A DNA stretch of 64,000 nucleotides. Origin: Pithys albifrons albifrons. Its lineage: Eukaryota; Chordata; Aves; Passeriformes; Thamnophilidae. The translations under genes and the position numbers were made by a program. Positions 47,874 through 61,222 of the stretch are shown one piece after another. The notes below the pieces were generated by a model. It ran no database searches and had not been told where the DNA came from. It saw only the letters and a program-made list of their open reading frames with translations. Every line of letters starts with the position of its first letter. Positions within the stretch are counted from its first letter, which is position 1. The stretch is taken from assembly GCF_047495875.1 (NCBI RefSeq), contig NC_092497.1:78523749-78587748 (forward strand), read 5' to 3'.

Positions 47874-50560
47874 TGCATGCATCTTTTGCTTTTTTTTTTT
47901 TTATTTGATCTGCAGTTTTGAACATACAGTCCCTTAACACAAAATTCATTACTGTTTTGTATAATTTGTTCTCTGCTGACTGGCTAGAACTAATTCAAAT
48001 ACGTATTTAAATGCCCTCATAGAGATCAGCTCATACTTATGATCCTTAGTGATTTTGTCACTGAACAGAGAATATATGAATATTTTCTCTTTATAGCATC
48101 CTTTGTTCCAGAGAATGGGAAGTCTTCCTATCATTTGGTATTGTGCTATGGATGACATATTCACATTTTGGGTATTTTAAATGATTGTTGTGTTAAAAGG
48201 CTAAATATGTGATCACTGGGGAGTGTTCAGAGTGCAATTTGTCATGCTAAATTTAACAAAAATCAGTGGACTGCTTTAGCACAGATGAGTGATTTGAACA
48301 TGAGGTAATGACACGTTTAGTAAAAAGTTCATACTAGATTATTATTTTTTGGGACTAATGATCCATTTCAATTGTTTTCTAATTACTGTTTTTTAAGAAT
48401 TAAATGTCATTATATACTTGTAGTTAAGAACTAGTTCTTTATCAAAAGCAATTTCCCTTGTAAAACTATAAAGAAAACGAGAGAAGATAATAGTGGAAAT
48501 CAGCAAACATTTGCATTATAGCTGTCCACATATTTGAATACTCTGTAACAGATCATCTAAGTGTACCCATATGGTTTTTATAGATGCTTTTCAGAAGGCC
48601 TTGATCCCATTCCCACACATATCAGTATTAACCTTTTTTTTTAATAAAAAATAATCTAAAAGGAGGTTTAAAAAACACAGATACACAAACAGGCAATAGC
48701 TTTGTTGCAATCTGTGTTCTGAGGACATGTGAGAGTAACTTGGAATAGAGATGCCAGGAGGTATATGTGATGCTAAACATTCCCATTTTAAACTTTTGCA
48801 ACTCATACATAACAGCTACTGTTACTTTGCTATTATTAGAGCTTATCACTTTCAGCTATAAATTTAAAGTAAAAACTATCAGAAATTTTATATTTTTCAA
48901 ATTTGAAATGGCATTACTTAATGAAATTCACTAGTTTTCCTAAAGGTTACAAATTGTAGAGCAGAAGGTGCCTACATATTCTAAAGCTGTAACCATGTAA
49001 TTTTTAATAGAAAGTGAAATACTTTTTTCAACACTATTGGCTTTGAGTAGTTTCAGCTACCTCTCTTGATATGTCCAGATATAAAAGTAAACTGCATTTT
49101 AGCAAAATTGTTCATAAGAAATAGGTTGATGTCATAATGTTTCTAAAATAGCCTACTAATTTTCTTAAATAGCTTCCCTGAGGTTCCATATTCTTTAATG
49201 TATGCAGCAATTTATAAAGCACACTTCTGAAAAAAAATAATTCTGCATTACAGCTTTAATGCAAATTCTTAATACTTCCTTAATAATGTCTGTTAATCAT
49301 GGTCTTAGTAGAGTCAATTTTGTGTGAAGGTTTCAAGTAATTTTATACTTTTTAATTTTGGATCTTCAGTCTATACCTTCTGCATTGTTCTACTTCAAAA
49401 ATTTTGTTTCTTTGTATGTTTTCTTGGTTTTCTGTTAAACTTCCCTTTTTTTCCCTATCATTACAGTAAATAAACTTTCCTTCCCCAATATTTTAATATT
49501 TTTTCTTTGTTGTTTTTGAGAAAATAAGTTTCATTATCATCTGGAACTTTATTTTCTTACTGGCTTTTGCTGTAATAACTTGCAGTTTTAATGATGTTAA
49601 GGTATTATCCAAATACTGAACAACAATTATGAACAGTTTTGAGAGGCAAAGTAGTTTTTTAGACGTCACAAACAAAAGAAATGAGTATTTCTGCAAGATG
49701 GATTCAACTTGTTCTAAAATAGTAGCTGAAAATGAGATATTTCTTATCCCCAAAATGCCTATTTCTCTCCATTGATCATAAAGTCAAGATGACGGACATA
49801 GGCATAGTTACCTGCACAATAAACAGCTATAAACTTATCCATAAATTCTACACCTAATTTAACTAGTTCTGGTCAGGACTACCATTAAAATATTTTCACT
49901 TGTCCATCATTGAAAAATGCTCACTTCTGGATGAATTTTCTATGACTGTTCTGAATTTAAAATTGGGGTTTTTTTAAAATAAAACTGAAAATAATGTTTT
50001 CTTTTTCTTTCCCATCTGTAACCTAGGGGATAAACAGAAGAGATGGAAACTTCTTAACAGAGCAGAGATTTTGTAATGTTAGTCTTAAAATACTAAATAT
50101 TAATACCAAGTCAAGTATTTATAGTTACTTAAATAATTTTGGTAATATAGATAATCCAGACATTGGAAGAAGAAATAAAATGTCTTTTCATTTGAGACTA
50201 GTGATTTTCCTGTCTCATGGCATTTAGCACTTGTGAAAGGATCCAGGTTCTCATGCAGTTTTCAGGAGGTGATTCTCGGCAGGATTAATGAATAAATAAT
50301 TCTCTGAAAAGGGGTATTATTTCAGTGCTCTAATACCAAGATGTTTTTGAAAGACATCCAAAATAATAAAGGTTTAAGGATGTAAGAGTCAAGTCTATGA
50401 CATATAGGGAAAATGATCACCACATTAGGTAGACAGCCAGATGAGAACGACCAGTTTCTATCCTTAAATTCAGATCTTTCATTTTCCTGTTACATCCAAA
50501 TGTTGTGCTGAGACTAAAAATCATTATCATAAGGAAATTTGTTCTTCCCAAAAAATCAAA
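47874..50560. other. AT-rich DNA with no recognised gene
   Basis: No gene, RNA or repeat family was recognised in this long interval. Confidence 0.5.
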
Positions 50561-50566
50561 GGTCTA

Positions 50567-51177
50567 TGTTGGAGATGGGGACTATATGGACATGGAGGAA
50601 TGGAGGAGGACGAGGGATCGCCGAACGGAGTTCGACGTGTGGAAGGTCCAGGAAGGCCCCGAAGAACCCGGACAATGACACTATCACATGGACTTTCTAA
50701 ATCCCCAGTTTTATCCCCAGTTTTTATTAAATAAAGATGTCTACTGCTCTCCCAGTTCCAGAACCTTCCCCCAGGCAGGCAGGTGCCTAGCAACAAGAGA
50801 ACAGCTACCATTGGCCAGCTCCCCCTAGGGGGCGGCCCTGGCCCTGCCTGTCACCAGTCCACGCCCAAGTTTACTCCCCCCTAGTTTGCCTACCCTATGG
50901 GCTGAGGTGGATTTGCATGCTCCGCCTCAGCTCCACCCCTTTTCCAGAACCTTCCATACCCCAAGTTATATAAACCCCTGTTTCCCCCCAATAAAGTTGG
51001 ATCAGCCTAGATCTTCGGATCAGGTCAGACCACCCTTGTCTCTTTGGTGTTTGTTCTCAGCTCGCGAGGCAAACTGTACCTTGGGTCAAGGGATAGCCGC
51101 GAATGACAGCTCAGCAGGCAGTCTGCGAACCCCGTCGCTGGTCTGGTCCCTTCCTGAAAGAGACCAAGGCTGCGACA
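50567..51177 (+). mobile_element. Solo LTR, family D (ERVK-like)
   Basis: This 611-bp LTR starts TGTTGGAG and ends GCTGCGACA, with a perfect 6-bp duplication GGTCTA (50561-50566 and 51178-51183). The promoter TATATAAA is at 50967-50974 and AATAAA at 50990-50995. It is GC-rich compared with its flanks. Six-bp duplications and the compact R-U5 fit class II (ERVK or alpha/betaretrovirus-like) elements. The 115-codon open frame at 50886-51233 runs across the LTR end and is not a gene. Confidence 0.92.
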
Positions 51178-51459
51178 GGTCTACTGTTCTTTCAACCCTT
51201 AAAAACAAAAACAATGAACAAAGAAGCATCTGACTTCCATATGGCAGTGCCAAATGATATGTGTAATGCTTACTTGAATTACTCTAGAGATGTGTAACTA
51301 AATACTGGAAGTATACAGCCAATATTAAAGCCAAAATAATTAACTGTATGTGAAATAAAATAAATGAACGTGCTTTTATCAATTTTAGTGTGACAGAAAT
51401 TCAGCCTGAAACTCCTAGTTTTTCTTGTTGTAAATTCTCAAAAAATTGTTTTGGCTCAG

Positions 51460-52087
51460 TGTCCTAGTTCAGCAGGAGGGACCAGCTAACCCTGTGTGGG
51501 GGTGATCAAAGCTGTGTATTCTACCCCCTCTATTCATTCCCCAAGGTCAATGGGCCATTAGCAGCAGCTGCCCAGGGAGCCATTAGCACCTTCACACCCA
51601 GCCTGAGGGGGCGGAGCTGCTAATGGGGCATCAACAGTTCAACACCCCCTGGCTCCCAGAGTTAATCACCCATTGTGTGAGTCCCCGCCCAGGGGGAGGG
51701 ACTGGGTGCTCCCTGAGGGTACATAAGTGGTGGGTAAGAAGACCTCGGGAACCTCTCGTCGGATCCAGAGCAGCAGCAGGACCTCGACAGCAGGAGATCC
51801 CCGCTCTCGCCCAGACCACAGCCCTCGCCTGCACCAACAGGTTTTTTCTTTTCCTTTTGCTCTGGACTTGGGGGAACCACAGGGGTCTCAGCACAAGGGC
51901 AAACAAACCCCCTTGGGTTTGTGCCCCAGGACACTGGGCTATACTGCTGGGGTTTTGTGAGTTGAAAGCAATTTCCCTTGCGTGTCAGTGTTGTTATTGT
52001 AATATTATTATTAAATTTTAGGTCTGACTTATAATCTCTCTCGTGGTGAGTTCATTTCCCCTGCTGGTTCACCTTTAAACCAGCACA
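51460..52087 (+). mobile_element. Solo LTR, family A, young copy on plus strand
   Basis: This 628-bp LTR starts TGTCCTAG and ends CCAGCACA, with a perfect duplication CTCAG (51455-51459 and 52088-52092). An ATTAAA signal is at 52010-52015. It is about 97% identical by eye to the minus-strand copy at 17668-18294. Open frames on both strands (up to 132 codons) are LTR sequence and recur at 17668-18294. Confidence 0.96.
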
Positions 52088-52092
52088 CTCAG

Positions 52093-52466
52093 CTTTTCTT
52101 TTTTTAATTCTTCTTTTTAATTTTTATTTTTTCATTTATATATACAAATTAAATCACATACACACATTAAGTTGATAAATATTTTAAAATTCCATCATTT
52201 AAAAATTTTTCTTTTGTTATCAGCGATACGTAAAGTCAGTCAATTTTGAATCTGTAAGTGGTATCCCATGTTCCTCCAGAAGGCATCAGTTCCTTTTGCA
52301 CCCCCCACCAGATTGAATTTTTCTTCCCTTTCAGGTACCCTTAACTCTTTTACCTGTAAATTGCTAAAAGTCTTACCTTTTTCTTCATTTTAATTGGAAA
52401 GTCAAACAGAACTCTGGGGTTTGACCAAATGTACAATTTGCTTCTGAACACTAAAATGCTTAATGT
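52093..52466. other. AT-rich DNA with no recognised gene
   Basis: Nothing was recognised between the family-A and family-E LTRs. Confidence 0.5.
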
Positions 52467-53017
52467 TGTTGCCGTAGAAGTCTGAAAAAAGACTCCGAGC
52501 CAAGTTTTGTAGGAGATAAGATAATGGGCAGGCACTTTAATGAGCAACCCCGCTCATCCAGGAACACATCGACGCGCGCGCAAGCAAGCTCTAAGTTCTA
52601 TAGATTTTATAATATAACCTATCCAATCACTGCTGTCCACATGTCCAGTTCCACCTCTGTCCCCTCCCAGTTCCCACCCCTGTTGAATTGGGGCTGGGGT
52701 CGTTGGGACCCTCTGTCTTCATCCACCTCCTCTTCTTCAGCACACAAAGGTCTCTTGGACGCTCTCCAGGGCTTCGGGTCACGCTGCTCCATGTTTATGT
52801 TCTCTTCTGATATGCTTTAATCAGGTACCTTGAGGAAGAGACTAAATAGCTGGCAGATCTCAGCTGCCTGTTCTGGAGCAGGGGTAGAGATAGAAGGACT
52901 TTGTGCTACAAGCTGCTAAATATTAATTCACTAAAATCTACAGCATTGCATCTACTGTGTCTCTAAAATCTACAAAATATGAAAATTGAAAAGTTAAAAA
53001 AAACCCTTTCGGCATCA
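52467..53017 (-). mobile_element. Solo LTR, family E
   Basis: This 551-bp minus-strand LTR is bounded on the plus strand by TGTTGCCG and GGCATCA, with a 4-bp duplication ATGT (52463-52466 and 53018-53021). A minus-strand TATA-like box lies at 52605-52616 and ATTAAA at 52536-52541, giving U3-R-U5 order on the minus strand. It is closely related to the copy at 57306-57843. A CpG-rich patch (gacgcgcgcgc, about 52571) is replaced by tgcgtgtgtgtg-type sequence in the sister copy. Confidence 0.9.
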
Positions 53018-53021
53018 ATGT

Positions 53022-56000
53022 TATCTAGGGTACTGTAGATACATTTGTGATTTCCAGTCCCTTTAGTTTTCCTGTGCTAAGTATTTATCAAAAGATTTAC
53101 CTTTGTCTCTTCTTTTCTTGTCAGTTGTTTTACTAGTCCTGAGAGCTAGTGCTTAGAAACCAATCTGTGAACTGGAAGCAAGAAACTACAGCTCTGCTAT
53201 AGGAGTAAAAGACAGATGTGAAATAGAACTAGTTTACTAGGAGCTTTTTCGGCCTTGTTAAGTGATCACTGTACTTACAGGCTCTGGACTTTTTGGAAAA
53301 TAGTCCTGCTCCAGGCTGTCTTGCCTTCTAATCTTCTAAATAACTTCTAGTCTTCTGCAATTGCAGCAAAAGAACTTATCTGAACTAATGGATAGGCATG
53401 AAGATAACCATATTATTGTTGGTCAAAATGAGATTAAATTGAGATTTTGCTGACAAAGTAGTTCTAGTGCTTAAAAAAATGTTCAAGCAGTAAATGCTTG
53501 CATAGTGGTGATGGATTTCTAATCAAATGTGAGAAAAGTAGATGTAAAACACCTTCTGGGAATTGCAAATGTGAACATTTTATTAGAAGTCAAAAGTTTG
53601 TATAAAATTAATCCATAAATAAAATTCTGCCAGCACTATGCAAGCCAGTGGGAATATCTAAAATGAAATAACAGACATGTTTTCTCCAGTATGAACCCAG
53701 TTAAGGAACATTAAAATAGAAAGCCAAAGATGACTCTTATTTTGGAGATGCTATTATTTTCTTAACATATGGGCATAAATATGGAAACCTTGGAAAGTTA
53801 TAAAAACTTTTCTAGATGTCTTTATTGTAAATACCACAGGAAAATATAAAATAGGAAATTAAAGAGATTCATAATAAGTGTCAATAGTAGTAGTAATTTT
53901 CTACCTGCAAAGTTATGCTGAAAGAAACTTCTCAAATTGTGTTGAAATGAATGAATAGCACCTGTTTTGACAGAAGTGTTACAGGGCAGCAGCTGTAGGA
54001 ACATATGAAAGGACCTAAAAAAAGAATCTCATTAAGAGGCATTAAGGAAAAATAACTTTTAATCAGTAGACCAGTGAAAAATGAGGTGGAGGGGAGGCAA
54101 ATTCATAACCTGAAGAATACCAGTTTCTATGATGAAAACAGATTCAAAAGACAAAGTGAACCACATTAGTTCAGATTAACAAGATTTTTAAACAAAGAAA
54201 CTGAAACTTATCTCACTGCTAGATTTTCAAAATTGCTCAGCATCTTCCAGGAATCACTGAGCCAGAAATATTCAGTACTTCTGAAACCAGTGCATTTAGA
54301 TCATCAAGATTGCCTTCAAAATTCTGAAAGAAATATAAAATTGAAATTTAAACCCTTACACAGTAAGATAGGATTTGGGGTTTTTTCCCTGGGACAGGGT
54401 GTGGGTTTTTTTCTGTTTGCTTTTTTTTTAATTTTTTTTTCCAGTTGATGGATTTTCTTTTTTAGGGGAAGATAGTAAAAAATTACATTCTGAATGTGTC
54501 ATGCAAGTTTTTTAATAGCATGATCCGTCTAAAACAGAAAATTTATATTAAAGATACAAATTTGTTCATACCAAATCACCCTTAAGAATTATCTTTTTTT
54601 AAGACAGAAAGATTCATTCAGTCCAAAAGTAACAATAAAGGAAACATCCAATTGCACTGAATAAATGACTATAAAATTTGTAGAGGAGTTCTTGAAACTT
54701 GCATTTGCTGAAGTATTCAATAAATCAGCCCTCTCTTATGAAGAAACGTAATGAAAATCCAAGTGCTAAAAAATATAAGTTTATCTTCTGTCAGCAATAT
54801 TTTCTAGTGATGCTTATTGTAAATATGTGGAAAAAATAAGTAGCCACACATTCTTCTTAGTAACTAATATTCATTTAAGTATGACTCCTACTTTATATAA
54901 TTTTAAATTATATAGAAAATAGTAAATTTAAATTAAACAGAAGAGTAAATTTAAATGTTAATAAATTACCATTCCATTTTTCTCATTCAAAAAAGCAAAG
55001 ACTATTTAGCACAAAATTCTATGTGTTAAATATATAGCACATAACTGTTCTTAAATAACAGTCCATAATTATCCCTGATACGCAGGAAATTGAAGAATAT
55101 TTGCGTTAAAAAGTTGTGCAATAAATGTATTTTTTTAAACATAGATTACTGTAAATTCCACTAATAAATCAAATCAAATATTGTAAATCATTGATTCCTG
55201 CTGAAAGTACTCTGCTTCTTCACTGTCACTTAATAAATGCTCTTCTACATTTTCAGCTATAACTCTCATGTTTGTTTTTTAAATAGATTTCTGTATCTGA
55301 TTTTCTGGTGCAAGGTCTGAGGAATTCAATGATATTACATACTCCTCTTACAACTAATTTAAGACTCCATCTTCGAGCTCTGTTGTGTAATGTACTGTCT
55401 TGCCAATCTGAAATAGTAGTACTTTATTCATATGTCTACAAACTAATGCTTACTGAACCACAAAGTCTTGCACTATTCTAGGATTCAAAAGCTTTATAAA
55501 AATCCTTTTAACTGCTTATGACAATTTTAAATGATTGTGAATTCTCTTCCACCTCAGCCCAGATGCAAAAAAAACCCCAGTCTTCCCACATTAGGAAATG
55601 TAGATGGTATACAATGAACTCATTAAGGCAGGTTCAGAAAATGTCCAGACAGACAGGGGACTGATGGAGTAGGGGATGGTGGTAAAAAGAAATAAGATAT
55701 CTTCCTTTCCTTCCAGGTCTGAATGGGAGTGTACATTAGGTACAATTTTTTTTCTGTTAAAGATCTAGGTGTTATTTTGAATTATTATTTAGAAGTGGAA
55801 AGATATTGTAATTTTCCAACCCATAAAGCCAGTAATCTGTTTCATCCTTCTCCCTTTTTGCCCTTTTTGTGGCATAATTTTTTCACAGGTTTTTCACCAT
55901 AAGCCCTTGTATTTCCTTGTTCTTTTCTGCTACTTCAGTTTCTAAACTGTATCTTCCTATATTGTCAGCCCATAATTTTACAGTCCTCCTGGAATATATT

Positions 56001-57301
56001 CTTATACTTGATACTTCCTCCAAATTTAATATCATACTTAGACTGAATACCCTTGCTTTCTCCTCTTTCTTTGAGCCCATTAACAGAGATACTGAACTCA
56101 TCTCCCTCATCTTGACACACGATGTTTCCCATAGCTGTTTATGGCTGTGTTTCCTGCCATTTCCTTAGCTTATGTGAGTGGTTTGGTGTGGCTTATGTAA
56201 TCCTGGATCTCACCTCCCTCAGCAGTGTTCAAGCCACTAGCTGCTTGCTGCACATGCTCCAAAGTGCCTGAAGGTGGGTCGGGCCAGCAGAGGTTGGGGG
56301 TGACAGACAGCCTATCAGGTTTCCTGTAACACTGCTGCTCCTGAACTACATATGTGATTAGATCGCTGCAACTACTGACAGGGACACCCCAGATCTCCTC
56401 GTACTCCAGATTGACTCTAAGCTGGGTTGTATGTCTAGAGCAGAGACATCTCATTTTCAGTCTGATACCTTCGTAGAACTGTTTTACAGCTTACATCCAG
56501 GCAACACAGCATTTCCTAGGCTATATATAAGCAAGAGTTTTTACTGAAAAAAAATCCAAAAAATGAGTCCTAAACCCCAGGGATCTAGGTTCTCATACAG
56601 TAGACATTGTTGCACCAGCTAGAGGGAAATTGAACCAGCTTCCACCAGTTGAGGCCATTCTTGAGTCATTTTTCTTTAAAGCTGCAAAACTATAAATGAA
56701 GGAGAAAATGATACCAAAATGTCATAATTTCTCCAGTGTAATTACAAAAGTAAGAAAAAGTTGCAAAACTGAAATTACATTTTTTTGTGAGGAGTCAGGA
56801 AACCTGGTCATTTGCATGTCCTCTTATATTGGTAGCCATGAGGTAAGGAAAAAGACCAATGCCAAGGATTAAAATGTTTTTGCATTATTAAAATTTTTGT
56901 TAAATTTTTTCATCTTTCCAGGGAGACCTAAATAATACAGATATTTCTTAATATAATATAAACTTTTTGATTTTAAATAATATATAGTTTACTAATGGCA
57001 TAAAATTCTCAACTAGAATTTTGAGATTCAAATTCAGACCAACTGAATTTAATACCTTATAGTAGCTGAAAATACCTTACTTTTTTTTCTTTGCTACTCA
57101 TGGTGGTTCTAAGCAGGTACACAATGAAGAAGAAAATTGAGGCAGTCTCCATCATTATTTCTTCCACTTCTGTGTCTGTGCAATATGGAATCATATTTCT
57201 GATCATATATAAAGGTATTGACTAAATATTGTCAGTCATCAGTAACTCTTAAAGCTCCACTTCAGTGAGTTTCACTTAGTGGCTATCAGAAATCAACTAC
57301 C
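53022..57301. other. AT-rich DNA, mostly unrecognised
   Basis: No gene or repeat family was recognised over this long interval except the GC-richer open segment at 56170-56454, listed separately. A T-rich run lies at about 54370-54450. Confidence 0.5.
56170..56454 (-). other. Unrecognised open segment of 94 codons
   Basis: A GC-richer island with a minus-strand frame that opens with MRCLCSRHTTQL and ends TKPLT. The frame has balanced composition (SCSDLITYVVQEQQCY, PDPPSGTLEHVQQAASG) and no low-complexity bias, so it may descend from a coding sequence such as a retroelement gene or a processed gene. I recognise no domain. No splice pattern, upstream promoter or polyadenylation site was found. 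Confidence 0.3.
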
Positions 57302-57305
57302 TAAC

Positions 57306-57843
57306 TGTTGCCTTAAAAGTCTGTAAAAAAGACTCCGAACAAACTTTTAGTAGGAGATAAGATAAAGGGTAGTCACTTTTAATGAACAACCCAGCTCATT
57401 CAGGAATACATAGATGCGTGTGTGTGCAAGCTTTGATTTCCATAGCTTTTATAATATAATTATCCAATCACTACTTTACACATGTCCAGTTCCACCTCTA
57501 TCCCCTCCCAGTCCCCACCCCCTGTGGAGTTGAGGCTGGGGGTGATGAGACCCCCTTCTTCATCCACCTGCTCTTCTTCAGCATTCAAAGGGCTTTTGGA
57601 CGCTTTCCAGTGTTCCAGGTCACTCTGCTTTGTGCTTGTGTTTCCTTCTGATATTCTTCAATCTTGTACCTGGAGCAAGAAACTAAACAGCTACAGATCT
57701 TAGCTGCCTGTTCTGGAGCAGGGGTAGAGATAGAAAGATCTTATACTTATGTTGCTAAATATTAACTCACTAAAAATCTATTACTGTGTTCCTAAAATCT
57801 ACAAAATATGAAAATCGAAAAATCAAAAACCCCTTCAGCATCA
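57306..57843 (-). mobile_element. Solo LTR, family E
   Basis: This 538-bp minus-strand LTR is bounded on the plus strand by TGTTGCC and GCATCA, with a 4-bp duplication TAAC (57302-57305 and 57844-57847). A minus-strand ATTAAA signal lies at 57378-57383. It aligns with 52467-53017 along its full length but is more diverged, with CpG sites decayed. Confidence 0.9.
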
Positions 57844-57847
57844 TAAC

Positions 57848-58725
57848 AAAAAGAATTCTCCTGCTTTCTGAAAGACAGTTTCCACTCTGGAATGGCAAAT
57901 GATTAATGAGTTACAGTATGTGATGAAATTGTTTCAATAGAACTTTTAAAATATTTCTCCGTCCAAAAAACCCCCCAAAAGGACAATTCATAAAAGAGAT
58001 GGAATTGTACTATTTCATTGCTTGACACTAAGTACTTGATTTCCTTAGGAAGGAACAGAATATGTAAAAGTAATCTCTACAGTTTTACAGTAACAGTGAC
58101 CTGCTACTCAAAGATGAAAAGTGATCCAAAACACAACTCAGAACTCAAATCAAACTCAAAAATTTTAATAATAGTAGAAAAATAGAGTAATATTGTGAGA
58201 TAAATTTGGAAGTTTTTCTATTAAGAAAGCAGTTTGAAAAATGAAATAAAAATCTAATAAATACTGAAAATCTTCTAAAATATACTTGGTATATACAGCA
58301 CACTTTCATAACGAAAGATGTTCAGGTAAGAAGAGACACAATTATGCACAATGGATTAAAGTTCTTAACATTTCATCATCCAACCAAACTGTGAAACTCA
58401 ATAAAACTATAGTTTTCACAGTCTTAACTATTTTATCTCTCTTTTATACTCAGTTCTCCTATTACTGTCTTGTTTCAGTTTCTCATACTTTAATCGCTGT
58501 CTCTTCTCCTTTGGACACCAGTACTTTTCCTTGATTACTTTGCCTGGATTCTGAAATCCAGTACTTAATTTTGTTGATATTTCAACACCTTTAATGTTCT
58601 TTAGAAGAGATTGTGAATCCTAAGTCACAGTAACCCTCTTAATCACAAGTAGTTATGATCACAATGTACTTTTCCATGTAGTCAATAGGTCTGTGTTGTT
58701 ATTCTAATGAAATTTTATACATTCA
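57848..58725. other. AT-rich DNA with no recognised gene
   Basis: Nothing was recognised. Confidence 0.5.
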
Positions 58726-58785
58726 TGGAATCATAGAATAAATTGTGTTGCAAGGGACTTTCCAACTACATTTTTATTATTGCAT
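58726..58785 (-). repeat. CR1 3' terminal fragment
   Basis: The words 'ggaatcatagaat' and 'gttgcaagggactttccaac' match the reverse complement of a CR1 3' UTR and tail. The copy is only about 60 bp long. Confidence 0.7.
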
Positions 58786-61222
58786 AGTTATACAACTAAG
58801 AAAGCTTAGACACAGTTAGACATCAAACATTTGAAAATTCAAATTATTGCGCCAAAATTTTAGAACAGTATGTAGAAAAAATAAAATAAATTTAGGCCTG
58901 GCAAAATACGAAGTGAAAGATATTATATATCTAAATATTTCAGAAGTTCTATAAAGCCAGTATTCTTTAACAAGTTGAATCTGCTAAAATTCTCTTACAT
59001 GATTACAGAGATATTTTTTCTTCATTATTTTAAGGTATTATTCTGTTTGATTTCAATATTGAAATGAATTATTGTAGTTTAAGGTTTATGGTAAGATTTT
59101 AAAGTTCGAAATGAAAGATAAATTGTAGAACTAACACTTCTATACCAATTTGTTCCTCACAGCTGAAACATCTGCCACAATTTCAGCCACAAAAATATAA
59201 TACCAAACAGATATTGAACACATTTCAAGGCTATGGATGTTGCTATGGGTAGCAGTGGACTGCAAAACAATGCAGTCAGATTCCGTCTGTTCTAAATTCT
59301 GTAATGCTGCTGCAAGACTGCTACCATCCTGAGTCGGCTGTCTTCATAGTTGTTACATGATACTCTACCCAGATGCATGTGGTAAAACTAGTTCAAACTC
59401 AACTGCTTAAGATGTTAATACAAACCCAACATATGCTTAGCTGGCCTGTTGTGAACATGGTAGGCAGTAATTGAGCTCCTACATTGACTTTTAAAATGTT
59501 TAAATTTATCTTTATGTGCTTAATACTTTAGATAATGAAACCTGAAGACAGAAAGGGGGCCTCAGCTTACAACACTGGGAGCTTTTTCACACCTCTGTCC
59601 TCTTATTTCTTTCCAAAACCCCTTCACTTTGATCTCTTCTCATCAGCTCTTGTGCAGGCATACATGCTGATCTACTGCCTAAATTAAGTGTTAGATTAAA
59701 CAGTATCAGTATTCCTAAATGTGAGGAAAATGGAAATTTGTTTCAGATAAATCTGTTCAGGTAAGTAACATTTAGATAATTGAAATTATGCACTAATTAT
59801 ATGCCAGTGGCCTCTTTAATGTTTGATCTTCTCTCAGTCTAGATATTTTCTTTATTTTCCTTTTATCATATCAGCATGTTTTTATGGGGCATAAAGACAA
59901 ACCAAACAAGTGTTTTCCTAATATAGGAATTCTTCCTGCACCATTTAGTTTTTCATTCTTGAGAATTACATATATCCCACTAAATGGAGGCGTAGATATA
60001 GACTCAACACTTTGAACTTAAAAACTACTCATCTAATGAAATCTCAGTTAAAGTAAAAACCATTAGAATAAAAGTTTGAAAATAGCACTTTTTAGGGTAA
60101 TATATAGTGCACATTGTGAGAACAATGCTAAACATCCATCAGTTGTAAAAGGCATATGTAATGTGGAACCATGGTGTTATGTGAGTAGCCACTTAGGAAA
60201 GCTATGCAACCATGAGGGCAATTATATTATCTCAGTGGTAACTGCAATAAATAATGGGAGTGTGATCCTTAGATGAATGACACTTACAAACTTTTTCTTC
60301 CTTCATTGTGGGTGACATATCCACATCTGCAGACATTTACAAAACAAATGAAGAATCAAAACGAGTCTATTACTCAAGTGTTGACCCATCTGTGGGATGC
60401 TGCTTGCTAGTCTCTCTAAGAGATGCTCTAAGACTAAATCTGTATTTCTGTCCTGGGTGTTAATGTTAGCTATATTGCAGGAATGGGACAAGGCATGAAG
60501 TCACTATAGCATTAAGATGTTCATCTTTAGGCAAACTCCGTACACACAGAGTTCTCATTTTTTACAGGTTGTATCATTCTTTGATGAGTACTGTAATTAT
60601 TTGAAAATCCTAAAAATGGATGTGGAAACTTTCCCTAGAGCAGAATAACACCAGAATTACCTTCTGTTGCAGTTGTTGAATAAAGCTCTTCTTGCCTTTC
60701 TCCACAAAGAGAAATGTAAAAGTACTGACTGGAAAATGATAGTAATATGTGATACTATCAAGAGATGATGTGAAAGTTTAAACAGATGATGTTGACTTAG
60801 CATGAAGATGTTTTGAATTCTTGACTAAAAGTCAAATACTTCTTGAATACTCTTACAGACATTATACATTCAAGAATCTCTTCTCATGCCAGTGTGATAA
60901 GTGCCAAAAGTGCCAAAAGTCCCAAGAGTGATTTTCCATGGACTCTGTTTACTTCCCTTCCTAAAGTTGCAGTCCTGTGACAACTTTTGGAACTGCCAAT
61001 TTTGTAACAGGTATTTTTCCAGAGTCACTAATAAAGTGCTTTTCTACTATTTTTGCATATCACAAGACAATTTTCACAGAGAAAATATACTGTACATCAC
61101 CTAAATATCTCTAACTCAAACTAATACTTTGCCAAAACCAGCAGATGCTAAAATACAACATTTAGTATAATTAACTATAAACTCCCCTCTAATTTACTCT
61201 GATCCAAAATATTATAGAGTGC
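58786..61222. other. AT-rich DNA with no recognised gene
   Basis: No gene, RNA or repeat family was recognised. A short 10-bp direct repeat (gtgccaaaa) occurs at 60901-60920. Confidence 0.5.

Noticed and set aside
50886..51233. 115-codon open frame
   Set aside because: It starts inside and runs past the end of the ERVK-like LTR at 51177, so it is not a gene unit.
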